Shown: positions 44,995 to 53,757 of the stretch, one piece after another
Layout: every line of letters starts with the position of its first letter
Position numbering within the stretch: position 1 is the first letter of the stretch
Origin: Oscillatoria nigro-viridis PCC 7112
GTDB taxonomy: Bacteria; Cyanobacteriota; Cyanobacteriia; Cyanobacteriales; Microcoleaceae
Length of the DNA: 64,000 nt
Assembly (NCBI RefSeq): GCF_000317475.1
Contig: NC_019729.1
Span: 6,855,445-6,919,444 of the forward strand
Direction of reading: 5' to 3'
Made by a program: the position numbers and the translations under genes
Notes under the pieces: generated by a model
Told to the model about the DNA's origin: nothing
Databases searched by the model: none
Seen by the model: the letters and a program-made list of their open reading frames with translations, nothing else

Positions 44995-46365
44995 CTACAA
45001 ATTACTGGCAATTAACTCGCGATACTGGCTTTTCGGCTTAACTCCTTTGAGCTCAGCCACCAAATCTTTGTCTTTGAAATACTGAATCGTCGGCGTACCG
45101 ATCACGCCAGCATTTTCAGCAATTTCTGGATCTTCTTCGATGTCAATTTCCACGTAGTGGATTTTGCCCTCGAACTCATCTACTACTTTGCTCAAAATCG
45201 GCTTGAGGCTGTGGCAAGGCCCGCAACTCGGAGAGGCATATTTGACCACAATCAGTCGATCGCTATCGTGGAACAACTTCCGCAAAGCATAACCTCCTTC
45301 GTGGCGCGTGTCTTTGATATCAAAGTTCTCGCTGGTTTTGCGTACTTTTTGAGCTTCCGGCGCTGCTGCGGGTTGCTCGGATTCCTCAGTTTGATGGAAT
45401 TCCTGCGTTAAATCGTTCGACGACAGCCAACGTTCTGCCAGCATCGCCCCCATACAGCCGCTGCCGGCCGCAGTGACGGCTTGGCGAAACTCGTGGTCTT
45501 GCACGTCGCCGACGGCGTAAACTCCCTCGACGCTGGTTTCTACCGAACCGTGTTTGGTGGCGATATAGCCTACTTCGTCGAGTTCTAGCTGACCTTGGAA
45601 CAGTTGAGTGTTGGGAGTGTGACCGATCGCGTAAAACAATCCTTTCACCGGCAAATCGCTTTCGGCGCCGGTCTGGATATTTCTAATTCTCACCCCGTCC
45701 ATTTTGCCCCCCGGTTCGCCCAAGACATCCACTGCTTCGGTGTTCCAGTGCACGGTAATTTTGGGGTTGCTCAGCACTCGGTCTTGCATGGCTTTGCTGG
45801 CGCGCATCCGATCGCGCCGCACCAGCATATGTACGTGAGAGCCGTATTTTGTTAAATAAATAGATTCTTCCGCTGCGGTGTCGCCCGCGCCGATTACAGC
45901 TAAATCTACTCCTTTAAAAAGTGGGGTAGCGCCGTCGCAAATCGCACAGGCAGAAATGCCGTGACTCCAAAATACGTGTTCGCTAGGCAGCCCCAGCCTT
46001 TTCGCCGTCGCGCCTGTAGCGATTACTATGGTGTGGGTTTTGATTTCTCGGTCTTCCGATCGCACTGTAAACGGACGCTGGGTCAAATCCACCGAAATTA
46101 CATCTTCTGTGTATAGTTCGGCACCCCAGCGCACTGCTTGAGCTTTCATCCGATCCATGAGTTCCGGCCCGGTGATGCCTTCGGGAAAGCCGGGGAAGTT
46201 TTCGACTTCTGTGGTGGTCATCAGTTGACCGCCGGGGATGCCTCCCGTTTGGTAGCCTTCAAAGACTATGGGTTTCAGGTTTGCTCTCCCGGCGTAGATT
46301 GCTGCTGTGTAGCCTGCTGGGCCTGAGCCGATAATTACTAGGTTTTCTACGGTTTGTTCGGTCAT
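44995..46365 (-). CDS. NADPH-thioredoxin reductase C (thioredoxin reductase-thioredoxin fusion, NTRC)
   Basis: The product has 456 residues. The first 310 are a low-molecular-weight thioredoxin reductase: FAD site GSGPAGYTAAIYAG, redox pair in CAICDG, NADPH site GAGDTAAEES and C-terminal FAD segment GVYAVGDVQD. A linker of 40 residues leads to a thioredoxin domain with active site CGPC (SPSCGPCHSLKP). NTRC uses NADPH to reduce 2-Cys peroxiredoxin and other targets and is characteristic of plants and many cyanobacteria. The usual CATCDG reads CAICDG here; both cysteines are kept. Confidence 0.95.
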   Translation of the reverse strand: MTEQTVENLVIIGSGPAGYTAAIYAGRANLKPIVFEGYQTGGIPGGQLMTTTEVENFPGFPEGITGPELMDRMKAQAVRWGAELYTEDVISVDLTQRPFTVRSEDREIKTHTIVIATGATAKRLGLPSEHVFWSHGISACAICDGATPLFKGVDLAVIGAGDTAAEESIYLTKYGSHVHMLVRRDRMRASKAMQDRVLSNPKITVHWNTEAVDVLGEPGGKMDGVRIRNIQTGAESDLPVKGLFYAIGHTPNTQLFQGQLELDEVGYIATKHGSVETSVEGVYAVGDVQDHEFRQAVTAAGSGCMGAMLAERWLSSNDLTQEFHQTEESEQPAAAPEAQKVRKTSENFDIKDTRHEGGYALRKLFHDSDRLIVVKYASPSCGPCHSLKPILSKVVDEFEGKIHYVEIDIEEDPEIAENAGVIGTPTIQYFKDKDLVAELKGVKPKSQYRELIASNL

Positions 46366-46870
46366 AGCTATTTACTTAAACTCATAACGACTTCGTTTTA
46401 TTAATTCTAGCAGAGTTCGATCGAGTTTGGTTTGATGCCATTGTGCGATCGAGCATCTGTATCTATTTTTGAGGGTCGATCAGTCTTCGGGGCAATTCCA
46501 GTTACTTTAATAAGCAAAAACAATCTAAAAGTCGATTTAGTTTTAAATGTTCGATCTATTTTGACCCCTCAAATCTTAAGACAATCTAAAGACGAGCAAA
46601 ATTATTGACTTCATTCTCAATTATTTTACCTATTTACTTGCTTTGAGGCTTGTGGTAGGATTTTCACAATCCAGGGGCATTATGACTAATTTGACTTTTG
46701 GACGCTGAAACCTACTTAATTCATCAAATTAGCAAACTCTTCAAATGTAATAAGTACAATTGTTTATGCAAAATCCGCATTTTATGGTTTAAGAATTGTA
46801 AAGGAGATTTTGGCGAATTTGACAAAATACAGTAGTTGTGGTATAGAAGTGCGATCGGGGGAAATTTAGA
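46366..46870. other. Spacer between NTRC and the tandem repeat array
   Basis: About 500 bp, AT-rich. It should carry the NTRC promoter close to 46370-46450. I see no open frame, hairpin or repeat worth naming. Confidence 0.4.
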
Positions 46871-47244
46871 AGGAAATTTTTAACCGCTTCGGAAGCACAG
46901 GCGGGACGCCCGTGCCACGATAAACATAGAATTAAGGAAATTTTTAACCGCTTCGGAAGCACAGGCGGGACGCCCGTGCCACGATAAACATAGAATTAAG
47001 GAAATTTTTAACCGCTTTGGAAGCACAGGCGGGACGCCCGTGCCACGATAAACATACGGTACGCCCGTGCCACGATCAACATAGAATTAAGGAAATTTTT
47101 AACCGCTTTGGAAGCACAGGCGGGACGCCCGTGCCACGATAAACATACGGGACGCCCGTGCCACGATAAACATAGAATTAAGGAAATTTTTAACCGCTTC
47201 GGAAGCACAGGCGGGACGCCCGTGCCACGATAAACATAGAATTT
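46871..47244. repeat. Five-copy tandem array, 64-bp unit
   Basis: Copies start at 46871, 46935, 46999, 47090 and 47181 with AGGAAATTTTTAACCGCTT and contain GGCGGGACGCCCGTGCCACG, then AACATAGAATT. Periods are 64, 64, 91 and 91. The two 91-bp periods contain an additional 27-bp partial copy of the unit's GACGCCCGTGCCACGATAAA part. The array ends about 15 bp before the start codon of the phosphatase-methyltransferase gene. The GCCCGTGCCACG core is of a type I recall as dispersed in Microcoleus-like genomes. Confidence 0.92.
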
Positions 47245-47259
47245 TGTAATTGTGTCTGA

Positions 47260-48276
47260 ATGGATAAAATCAAGATATTGTTTGTGTGCAGTCAGAATAA
47301 GTGGAGGAGTTTGACTGCCGAGAAAATATGCCAGAAGGTTAGCGGCTACAGCGTGCGATCGGCTGGAACGGAAAAAGGTGCAAGAATTAGAGTAACTGAG
47401 GGTCTTGTCGGCTGGGCGGATTTGATATTTGTGATGGAGAAGAAGCACGGCGATCGACTTCGCAGCAAATTTCCCGAAAGTCTCGAAGGCAAGAAAGTTA
47501 TTTGCCTGCAAATCCCGGACAATTACGAATACATGGAACCCGAGTTAGTCGAGCTTTTGCAGGCGAAACTGAACCCCTATATGGAAATGCCAGAGAACGA
47601 GATAAATTTTATGCAGCGAGTTTTGGAACCGGAAGTGATGGATTCCTTGGAAGAGGCGATCGAATACGATTCGATGGACTTTACTGAGGTTAATGCTGCT
47701 TTTGCTCAGAGTGCTGCGGCGTTGGGGCCGGTTTTTGGAAACGTTTTGGATGCGGGGACGGGTACGGCGAGAATTCCGATCGTCCTTTGTGAATTGCGGC
47801 CTGAGTGGAAATTGACTTGCATCGATTTGTCGCCAAATATGCTGAAAGTCGGGGCCCAAAATGTGGAAAAGGCGGGCGCGCGATCGCAAATCAATCTCGA
47901 ATTAATCGATGCTAAGGCCATGCCGTATCCAGACAGTTATTTTGACATGGTGATTTCCAACAGCATTATCCACCATTTGCCCGATCCGCTGCCGTTTTTG
48001 CAGGAAGTCAAGCGGGTGTTGAAGCCGCAGGGAGCAATTTTTTTGCGGGATTTGCTCCGGCCGGAAAAAACGGAAATCAGGGATAATTTAGTCAACCTGT
48101 ATGCGGGAGATTGCAACCCGCATCAGAAACAGTTATTCAGCGATTCGTTGCAAGCAGCATTTACGCTGGATGAAGTTGAGGAGATGATCCAAAATGCCGG
48201 GTTGGATGGGTTGAGGATTTACGAATCTTCAGACAGACATTGGACGGCAGAACGTGCTTGGTGCGAGACTGTGTAG
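47260..48276 (+). CDS. Fusion of low-molecular-weight tyrosine phosphatase-like domain and SAM-dependent methyltransferase
   Basis: The product has 338 residues. Residues 1-105 resemble small low-molecular-weight protein tyrosine phosphatases: the CX5R loop is C10-SQNKW-R16, and PDNYEYMEPELVELL near the end holds the likely general acid. Residues about 115-338 are a class I methyltransferase: motif I NVLDAGTGTARIPI (about 160), acidic CIDLSPNML, MPYPDSYFDMVISNSIIHHL and VLKPQGAIFLRDL. The join falls just after the phosphatase fold ends, and an internal ATG (MQRVLEPEVMD, 47611) would fit a free-standing methyltransferase start. I know both halves as separate proteins. Substrates are unknown. 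No ribosome-binding site is obvious. Confidence 0.85.
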   Translation: MDKIKILFVCSQNKWRSLTAEKICQKVSGYSVRSAGTEKGARIRVTEGLVGWADLIFVMEKKHGDRLRSKFPESLEGKKVICLQIPDNYEYMEPELVELLQAKLNPYMEMPENEINFMQRVLEPEVMDSLEEAIEYDSMDFTEVNAAFAQSAAALGPVFGNVLDAGTGTARIPIVLCELRPEWKLTCIDLSPNMLKVGAQNVEKAGARSQINLELIDAKAMPYPDSYFDMVISNSIIHHLPDPLPFLQEVKRVLKPQGAIFLRDLLRPEKTEIRDNLVNLYAGDCNPHQKQLFSDSLQAAFTLDEVEEMIQNAGLDGLRIYESSDRHWTAERAWCETV

Positions 48277-48477
48277 AAAGAGAGAATCTGCTGGGTGGGA
48301 AGATTGTAAAAACGGTTTGTAGTGAGGACTTTAGTCCGCACATTCAGAGAAATCTCGCCTGCACTACGAACTAATTTGATTGCAGTTCCTTGACCGGACA
48401 TGATATTATTCGGTAGCGACGCAGTATACCGCTGTACCTGAAAAAATTGTAACAGAAACGAGATCGAGTTGGTTTTT

Positions 48478-49446
48478 TCAGTAGGGCAATGGAATTACGC
48501 GACGCATGATATTGCCACTAATGTTTTTAAGGTCTTCATCGAAATACCTAAGTGCATCAGCCTCCCCGTAAGCAGTTGCTAAAGTTAACCAGCCAAGAAA
48601 AAATCCAGAGCCACCGCAAATCGTACACCCACCGTCTCCGCCTCGAAAATATAGTTTTTTGCTAATTATCTCCCTATCGTAGGGATCTTGCGCGATATGA
48701 AGTCCGAAAAGATTGGGCTGCAAGTGGAGTTTCCAGTCAGATATATCGTCTGGATAGCAATCGCCCGGATAGCAATCGTCCGGACAGAAGTCTCCCCAGC
48801 GAAATAGAGTTGTGCTTCCCGCACCGCAGGCATACTCCCATTCGTCGAAAGTTAACAAACGCAGTCCTTCGGAGGCTAACTCAGCTTGGATGTCTTCGTA
48901 AGTCTTGCGCAGAATTTGCCAAGCCTCGATCGAGCCATCTTGACATCTTTTAAATCCATAGCTACTATCTGGTTTCAAGTCAGAGCAATTCACAATTCTA
49001 GCAGCCCGACAGTCTGGGTTGTTTTTTAATAAATTCTGAATTTTAAGTTCTTCCAAACTGATGAGTTCAAGACCAATTATTGTCGGTTTAGTTTCTACCA
49101 TCAGCGGGGGGACAATCACCTTGCGAGGCGGTGTAGTGACGCTTTGTACGTAAGAGTAGATATCTCGATCGAACCCGAATTCTTCAGCACTACGTTGAAA
49201 TGATTCGATTTGCTCGTCTGTCGGGCGAAAGTTGCCGGCTTCGCATCCAATTTGAACCTCACCCCCTGGCATCAGAGAAAATAAAGCTCCTTCATACTCA
49301 AAAATGGCAATAGAGAGTTCGGGGCCGCCATCAGGGTAAAATCGCAAACCTTTAAAAATTACTGACTGTGGCAGATGTGCTGCTAATTCCTGTGAGTAGC
49401 GATTTTTTTGTTCTTCGCTCAATTTTTGCCATTCCTGCAATTCCAT
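48478..49446 (-). CDS. Formylglycine-generating-enzyme-like (SUMF1/EgtB fold) protein
   Basis: The product has 322 residues. Its C-terminal 130 residues show the degenerate FGE fold: EGLRLLTFDEWEYACGAGST, LFRWGD, PNLFGLHIAQDPYDREII and YFRGGDGGCTICGGSGF. FGE-type proteins include sulfatase activators, sulfoxide synthases and inactive binding proteins. The first 170 residues contain no family I recognise. A local duplication is seen in CYPGDCYPDD (DNA 48755-48785). AGGAAC before the ATG supports the start. The catalytic cysteines of true FGE cannot be assigned, so activity is uncertain. Confidence 0.7.
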   Translation of the reverse strand: MELQEWQKLSEEQKNRYSQELAAHLPQSVIFKGLRFYPDGGPELSIAIFEYEGALFSLMPGGEVQIGCEAGNFRPTDEQIESFQRSAEEFGFDRDIYSYVQSVTTPPRKVIVPPLMVETKPTIIGLELISLEELKIQNLLKNNPDCRAARIVNCSDLKPDSSYGFKRCQDGSIEAWQILRKTYEDIQAELASEGLRLLTFDEWEYACGAGSTTLFRWGDFCPDDCYPGDCYPDDISDWKLHLQPNLFGLHIAQDPYDREIISKKLYFRGGDGGCTICGGSGFFLGWLTLATAYGEADALRYFDEDLKNISGNIMRRVIPLPY

Positions 49447-49475
49447 AAGCCAAAAGTTCCTGAACTTAACCTTTT

Positions 49476-50645
49476 CTACTTATCTAATTTTATAGCATCT
49501 AAAATTACTCGATCGCGCCCTTTGTCTTTAGCTTGATAAAGCGCGCGGTCTGCCGCTGCAATCAAGTTTTTTTGTGCTGCGGACGATTGAGGAAACGTAC
49601 TCGCTACCCCCAAACTCAGCGTCACGAGAGAACACACCTCCGAATTAATGTGTTCCATTTCTAGTTCTTTGATCCACACTCGAATTTTCTCTGCAATCCA
49701 GACAGCTATTTCAGGCGAAGTCCGAGGCAAAATTACTGCAAATTCTTCGCCTCCGTAACGGGCTACCAGAGTCTCGCCCGAAACTTCGCCTGTTGAGTAA
49801 TTTACGGCTGCCAAAATAGCTTGGGCTACCTGTTGCAAGCAAGCATCTCCCGCCTGATGTCCGTAAGTATCGTTGTATTTCTTAAAAAAGTCAACATCGC
49901 ATAAAATCAAAGATAGTTCTGCTGCTGCTTCTCCCAATTCTTGCCATTTTTTCTCTAAGTATTCGTTAAAACAGTGGCGGTTGGCAATCTGAGTTAAGCC
50001 ATCTAAGTTGGCAAGGCGATACAATTCGGAATTAGCTGCTTTTAATTGAGAATTAGCTGCTTCTAACTCGGATTGCGTGAGCGATAAGTTGTAATAAAGT
50101 TCGCTCATAGACCAAGTAGCTTGTTGGTGAATTTGGGATAAAGCTACCCAGAGTTGATGCACGTCTAAAAGTCGGTAAACTTGAGGTTCTAACTGCACGA
50201 CAATGGGCTCGTAAAGCAGTTCCGGCGGTCGCTGCACGGAGCGCTGAGCTGCCATGACAATTAAGGCTACTCCTGGTAAAATCAAAATATCGGTTTGAGC
50301 TATTTGATACAAGGCTATAATCGGTCTGCAAGCAAATATATCTACTCCGTAAGGGCGGCTCATGCGTTCCATAAATCGCCGACGCGATATCATCCCTAAA
50401 AATTCCCCATTTAGGGTCAAGATAACTCCCGGAAGCAGCGGGTGAGCTTGAAAAAACCGGGCTACTTCTTTGGCAAGATATGAGGAGTCAACCTGAAAAT
50501 TGAATAGATCCAGATCCTTAAGAGTAGACTCTAAAGATAAATTTTTGATTGAGTTTTCTGGCGAGTTAGACGGCTCAATAAATTCAACAGACACAGCGCA
50601 GATCCGAATAAATAATAAAGCAGCAACAAAGCTAGTGTCAACCAT
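49476..50645 (-). CDS. Diguanylate cyclase (GGDEF) with CBS-like N-terminal region
   Basis: The product has 389 residues. The C-terminal 175 are a GGDEF domain: LDGLTQIANRHCFNEYL, CDVDFFKKYNDTYGHQAGD, the active loop GGEEF in ARYGGEEFAVIL, and ADRALYQAKDKGRDRV. This should make cyclic di-GMP from two GTP. The inhibitory RxxD site expected just before the loop is missing (it reads SGET), so product inhibition there is unlikely. The N-terminal 170 residues contain a segment (HPLLPGVILTLNGEFLGMIS) resembling a CBS domain. A short coiled coil (SLTQSELEAANSQLKAANSE) links the parts. Confidence 0.92.
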   Translation of the reverse strand: MVDTSFVAALLFIRICAVSVEFIEPSNSPENSIKNLSLESTLKDLDLFNFQVDSSYLAKEVARFFQAHPLLPGVILTLNGEFLGMISRRRFMERMSRPYGVDIFACRPIIALYQIAQTDILILPGVALIVMAAQRSVQRPPELLYEPIVVQLEPQVYRLLDVHQLWVALSQIHQQATWSMSELYYNLSLTQSELEAANSQLKAANSELYRLANLDGLTQIANRHCFNEYLEKKWQELGEAAAELSLILCDVDFFKKYNDTYGHQAGDACLQQVAQAILAAVNYSTGEVSGETLVARYGGEEFAVILPRTSPEIAVWIAEKIRVWIKELEMEHINSEVCSLVTLSLGVASTFPQSSAAQKNLIAAADRALYQAKDKGRDRVILDAIKLDK

Positions 50646-51135
50646 TAACTTATATTAGTATTTATTTGTTACCATTGGTTGTATTCTTTACTACACTATT
50701 TTTAAATAATGGAAGAAGCTGCTGCGTTTTTTGCCGTAGCTGCATTGCATTGATTCATGCTCACTAAATTACAGATTTATTGAATTATTCTCGATTTTTT
50801 ACTCCATTTTTTACTGCGGGCTTTTGACGGCGTAAAAAAACAGATTTCGGAGCCATTGCTCAACTCATTGACTGAAAGCATCCAGGATACAATCCCCCTT
50901 AGTCATCCGTGGAAAAATAAAAAACGTGTATCCGATAAACCAGCCCCCGAATTTATCCCTGGGGTGAATGCTTCAATCTAAAATCTAAAATCTAAAATCT
51001 AAAATCGATTGACGGTGCACACAAACTCAAGAAACCTGGTTTTTAAACCGGGGTCGAGGTTGTAACGAGGTTTTGCGTAAAAAAACATAGTCTCTGCCGC
51101 TGTTTTCAACTCAAAACTCACCACTCAACATTCCC
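50646..51135. other. Spacer containing composite repeat copy B
   Basis: About 490 bp. The promoter of the diguanylate cyclase gene should be near 50650-50760. Copy B of the composite repeat fills 50876-51013. The rest is AT-rich without a gene. Confidence 0.6.
50876..51013 (+). repeat. Composite repeat copy B: foldable element plus CTAAAAT heptamers
   Basis: It starts AAGCATCCAGGATAC, contains ATAAAAAACGTGTATCCGAT and CGAATTTATC, and reaches ATGCTTCAAT at 50968-50977. Then CTAAAAT is repeated four times, ending TCGATTGAC (51013). Same order of parts as copies A and C, but a different heptamer. Confidence 0.88.
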
Positions 51136-51630
51136 TCACCAGCCCCAAGTTCCTGGCCCTCCCTTAAACGGGCCGACAATATCTTTGGTAATCCAGCCGC
51201 CGTAAAAATCCCCTGGTTGAGATTGCACTAATTCCCCGTCCACATAACAGGCATCCATCTTGCTCGGATAAAAAGCCACATAATCTTTAATAGCTGCAAA
51301 AACCTGATTGGGATTGGGATAAAACCAAGCAGCATTTACTACTTCTTTCGACTCTACCGTCACAGTGTAGTAACCGGCTTGTCCCTTCCACTCGCACCAA
51401 GAACCCCGTAAAGTTTTGTGCAAATATTCCATTTTGATGTCCTCGGGGCAGATATAGTAGGCAGGAGGGTGACTGGTCTCCAATACCCGCTGAGGACGGC
51501 GCGTGTCGGCGATCGTCACTCCATTAAAAATTATCTGTACGTGTTTGGTCGATTCCTCAAGCCGAGGGGGACGCGGGTAATCCCAAACAGACTCTTGACC
51601 TGGGCCGGGCTCTATTCGATCGAAGTTCAT
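51136..51630 (-). CDS. DUF427-family protein
   Basis: The product has about 164 residues from the ATG at 51630 (MNFDRIEPGPGQESVWDYPR); ten more codons are open upstream but include a run of phenylalanine from a poly-A tract. The family signature is clear: VQIIFNGVTIADT, LETSHPPAYYICPEDI, SWCEWKGQAGYYTV and AWFYPNPN...FAAIKDYVAFYPSKMDACYVDG. DUF427 proteins are small beta-rich proteins of unproven function, widespread in cyanobacteria. Divergent from the lysozyme gene. Confidence 0.9.
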   Translation of the reverse strand: MNFDRIEPGPGQESVWDYPRPPRLEESTKHVQIIFNGVTIADTRRPQRVLETSHPPAYYICPEDIKMEYLHKTLRGSWCEWKGQAGYYTVTVESKEVVNAAWFYPNPNQVFAAIKDYVAFYPSKMDACYVDGELVQSQPGDFYGGWITKDIVGPFKGGPGTWGW

Positions 51631-51744
51631 TTGCACAGTCTCCACTGAAAAAAAAAACACTTAGCGACTTAGCATTACAATTTAATGTACCCTTAATCGA
51701 GTCGCTGCTTCAGAGCAAACCAGCTTTTCTCAACTCTTGGTAAT

Positions 51745-53025
51745 ATGAGTATTCGCGGTATAGACGTTTCCGACTACCAGCCCAATGTCAATTGGCAAGC
51801 CGTTGCCCGGGAAGGTATTACCTTCAGTTTTGTCAAATCGACCGAGGGTGCAACCTTCGTTGCCCAAACTTTCGCCCGCAATTGGGCGGCAATGAAAGCG
51901 GCCGGGATTCAACGCGGTGCTTACCACTTTTTTCAACCTGCAAGCAGCATTCAAGGACAAATAGATTTGTTCTTGAAAACTGTAAAACTCGAAGCGGGGG
52001 ATTTGCCGCCAGTCTTGGATTTAGAAACTACAGGCGGTTTGAGTGCGGATCAATTTTGCGATCGAGCCGCAATTTGGTTAGAAGCAGTCGAAAAAGCTAC
52101 CTTGATGCGGCCGATTATCTACACTTACCCCGGTTTCTGGGACAACCTGGGGACAACACGGTTTGCCGATTACCCACTGTGGATTGCTCACTATACCACT
52201 GCTGAGGAACCCTGGGTTCCCGGCGGCTGGAAAACTTGGACTTTTTGGCAGTACAGCGATACCGGCAGCGTGTCCGGCGTATCGGGCAATGTAGACACCA
52301 ATATTTATGAAAGCGTCCGAGAAGGCGCCGTAAGTTATAAAGTTGCAGACATCCAGAAGGAATTAAGAATTAAAGGTTTCTATCAAGGCGCGATGGATGG
52401 TAAATTTGGAGCCACCACCACAGCGGCGCTCATCTCGTTTCAGAAATCTCAAGGTCTCAATCCAGACGGCACTGCTAGCCTCAAAACCTGGACCGCTTTG
52501 ATGCGAAAATCTCCCAAAGTAGTTGTCCCCCCTCCAGCGCCGACACCCACCCCGCAGCCGACTCCCACTCCAACTCCCCCTCCCATATCAGACGTGCGGC
52601 TGACTCAGGTATTCTCGTCTTATCAAGCTAAGGCTAGCCAAGATACTGCCTTAATTTGGCTGCAAAGTCAGGTTCCTACCTCTGTTTTAGCGGACTTTGC
52701 TCAAAAATGGCGGGCAACTTCCTTACCTCAAGACAGTAATTTGCGATTAATAGATGTGGGCAAATTTTATCGCGGTTTAGCACAACAAGACCAAGCTTTA
52801 GATTGGCTGCAAAAACAAATTTCTCCGGCTATTATTACCGAGTTTGCACAAAAATGGCGCTCTCAATCTACTGTCACTAATTCTCCGATTCGGCTGATAG
52901 ATGCGTGCAAATTTTATCGGGCCGCACCCCAGCAAAACCAGGCTTTAGATTGGCTGGAAGGGCGAATTTCCCCGGCCATTCTATCGGAGTTTTTTCGCAG
53001 GTGGCAGAATGCCACTCGATTATAG
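51745..53025 (+). CDS. GH25 lysozyme with peptidoglycan-binding domain and three C-terminal repeats
   Basis: The product has 426 residues. Residues 1-190 are a glycoside hydrolase family 25 muramidase: GIDVSDYQ with the catalytic-site Asp, FVKSTEG, RGAYHFFQP, the PPVLDLE acidic cluster near residue 91 and WTFWQYSDTG. Residues about 198-252 are a PG_binding_1 domain (DIQKELRIKGFYQGAMDGKF). A PTPTPQPTP linker follows. The last 130 residues are three related units of about 45 residues with LDWLQKQISPAIITEFAQKW. It should cleave the glycan of peptidoglycan. No signal peptide is seen, so export would need another route. The C-terminal repeats are not a family I recognise. Confidence 0.92.
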   Translation: MSIRGIDVSDYQPNVNWQAVAREGITFSFVKSTEGATFVAQTFARNWAAMKAAGIQRGAYHFFQPASSIQGQIDLFLKTVKLEAGDLPPVLDLETTGGLSADQFCDRAAIWLEAVEKATLMRPIIYTYPGFWDNLGTTRFADYPLWIAHYTTAEEPWVPGGWKTWTFWQYSDTGSVSGVSGNVDTNIYESVREGAVSYKVADIQKELRIKGFYQGAMDGKFGATTTAALISFQKSQGLNPDGTASLKTWTALMRKSPKVVVPPPAPTPTPQPTPTPTPPPISDVRLTQVFSSYQAKASQDTALIWLQSQVPTSVLADFAQKWRATSLPQDSNLRLIDVGKFYRGLAQQDQALDWLQKQISPAIITEFAQKWRSQSTVTNSPIRLIDACKFYRAAPQQNQALDWLEGRISPAILSEFFRRWQNATRL

Positions 53026-53757
53026 ATTATAGATGGAGTCTAAAGATGAATCTTGCGATTTGAGATTTGAGATGGGAACTCGACTCTCAAGATGAGTCTG
53101 GGGGCGATCGATTAGATTTGAGATTTGAGATTGACTCTACAGATGAATCTTGGGATTTTAGAGCTTTTTAGATGGAAACTCTACTCTAAAGATGAGTCTG
53201 GGGGCGATCGATTTGAGATGCGAGCTTTTTGATTGGAGATTGACAATAAAGCATCCAGGATACAAGCTCCCGGATTCATCCGTCCATAAATAAAAAACCT
53301 GTATCCGATAAAGGAGCCGCCGAATTTATCTCGCGCAAGTCAATGCTTCAATTCTCAAATCTCAAATCTCAAATCTAAAATCGCGCAATCGATTGACTCT
53401 ACAGATGAATCTGGAAGTTGAAAGGCTCTATAATGGGAAAGCTGGCAAATCTTGCTATTTGAGATGTGAGATTGACTCCCGATCGAAATTCGTCAAACCC
53501 TCTCCCTCTGTGCCCGCATCCCCATCGGACTCTCGAACATAACAGATAATTTATCGCTGAGCTACAGCTTACTCCCATCTTTGACGCCAAGAGAATTATC
53601 TGATAAAGTTATAGCGACTATCAAAGTTTTTGAATCTTATTGGGAAAAATCCAGGGCCGTGCCGAGTTGGTAAGCTGAGCCCAAAATAGCGCCTGCACTC
53701 CAATTACCCGCGATCGAACATTTAAAACTCAGCGGGCAGCCTGTAACAATTATATCT
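53026..53757. other. Spacer with 100-bp tandem duplication and composite repeat copy C
   Basis: 730 bp. At about 53060-53240 a unit around GATGAGTCTGGGGGCGATCG occurs twice exactly 100 bp apart (53091 and 53191), interleaved with TTTGAGA heptamers. Copy C of the composite repeat follows at 53249-53397. A related GACTCTACAGATGAATCT occurs at 53135 and 53395. The antiporter promoter should lie near 53600-53750. Confidence 0.7.
53249..53397 (+). repeat. Composite repeat copy C: foldable element plus CTCAAAT heptamers
   Basis: It starts AAGCATCCAGGATAC, contains AATAAAAAACCTGTATCCGAT and TTTATCTCGCGCAAGTCAAT, and reaches ATGCTTCAAT at 53343-53352. Then CTCAAAT occurs about three times and CTAAAAT once, ending CGCGCAATCGATTGAC (53397). 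Confidence 0.88.

Noticed and set aside
46871..47244. Tandem array considered as a CRISPR
   Set aside because: The whole unit repeats, including what would be spacers, and no cas gene is near. It is an ordinary tandem repeat.
47008..47511. 167-codon minus-strand frame
   Set aside because: It reads backwards through the 64-bp tandem array and overlaps the start of the phosphatase-methyltransferase gene; its C-terminus is only repeat translation.
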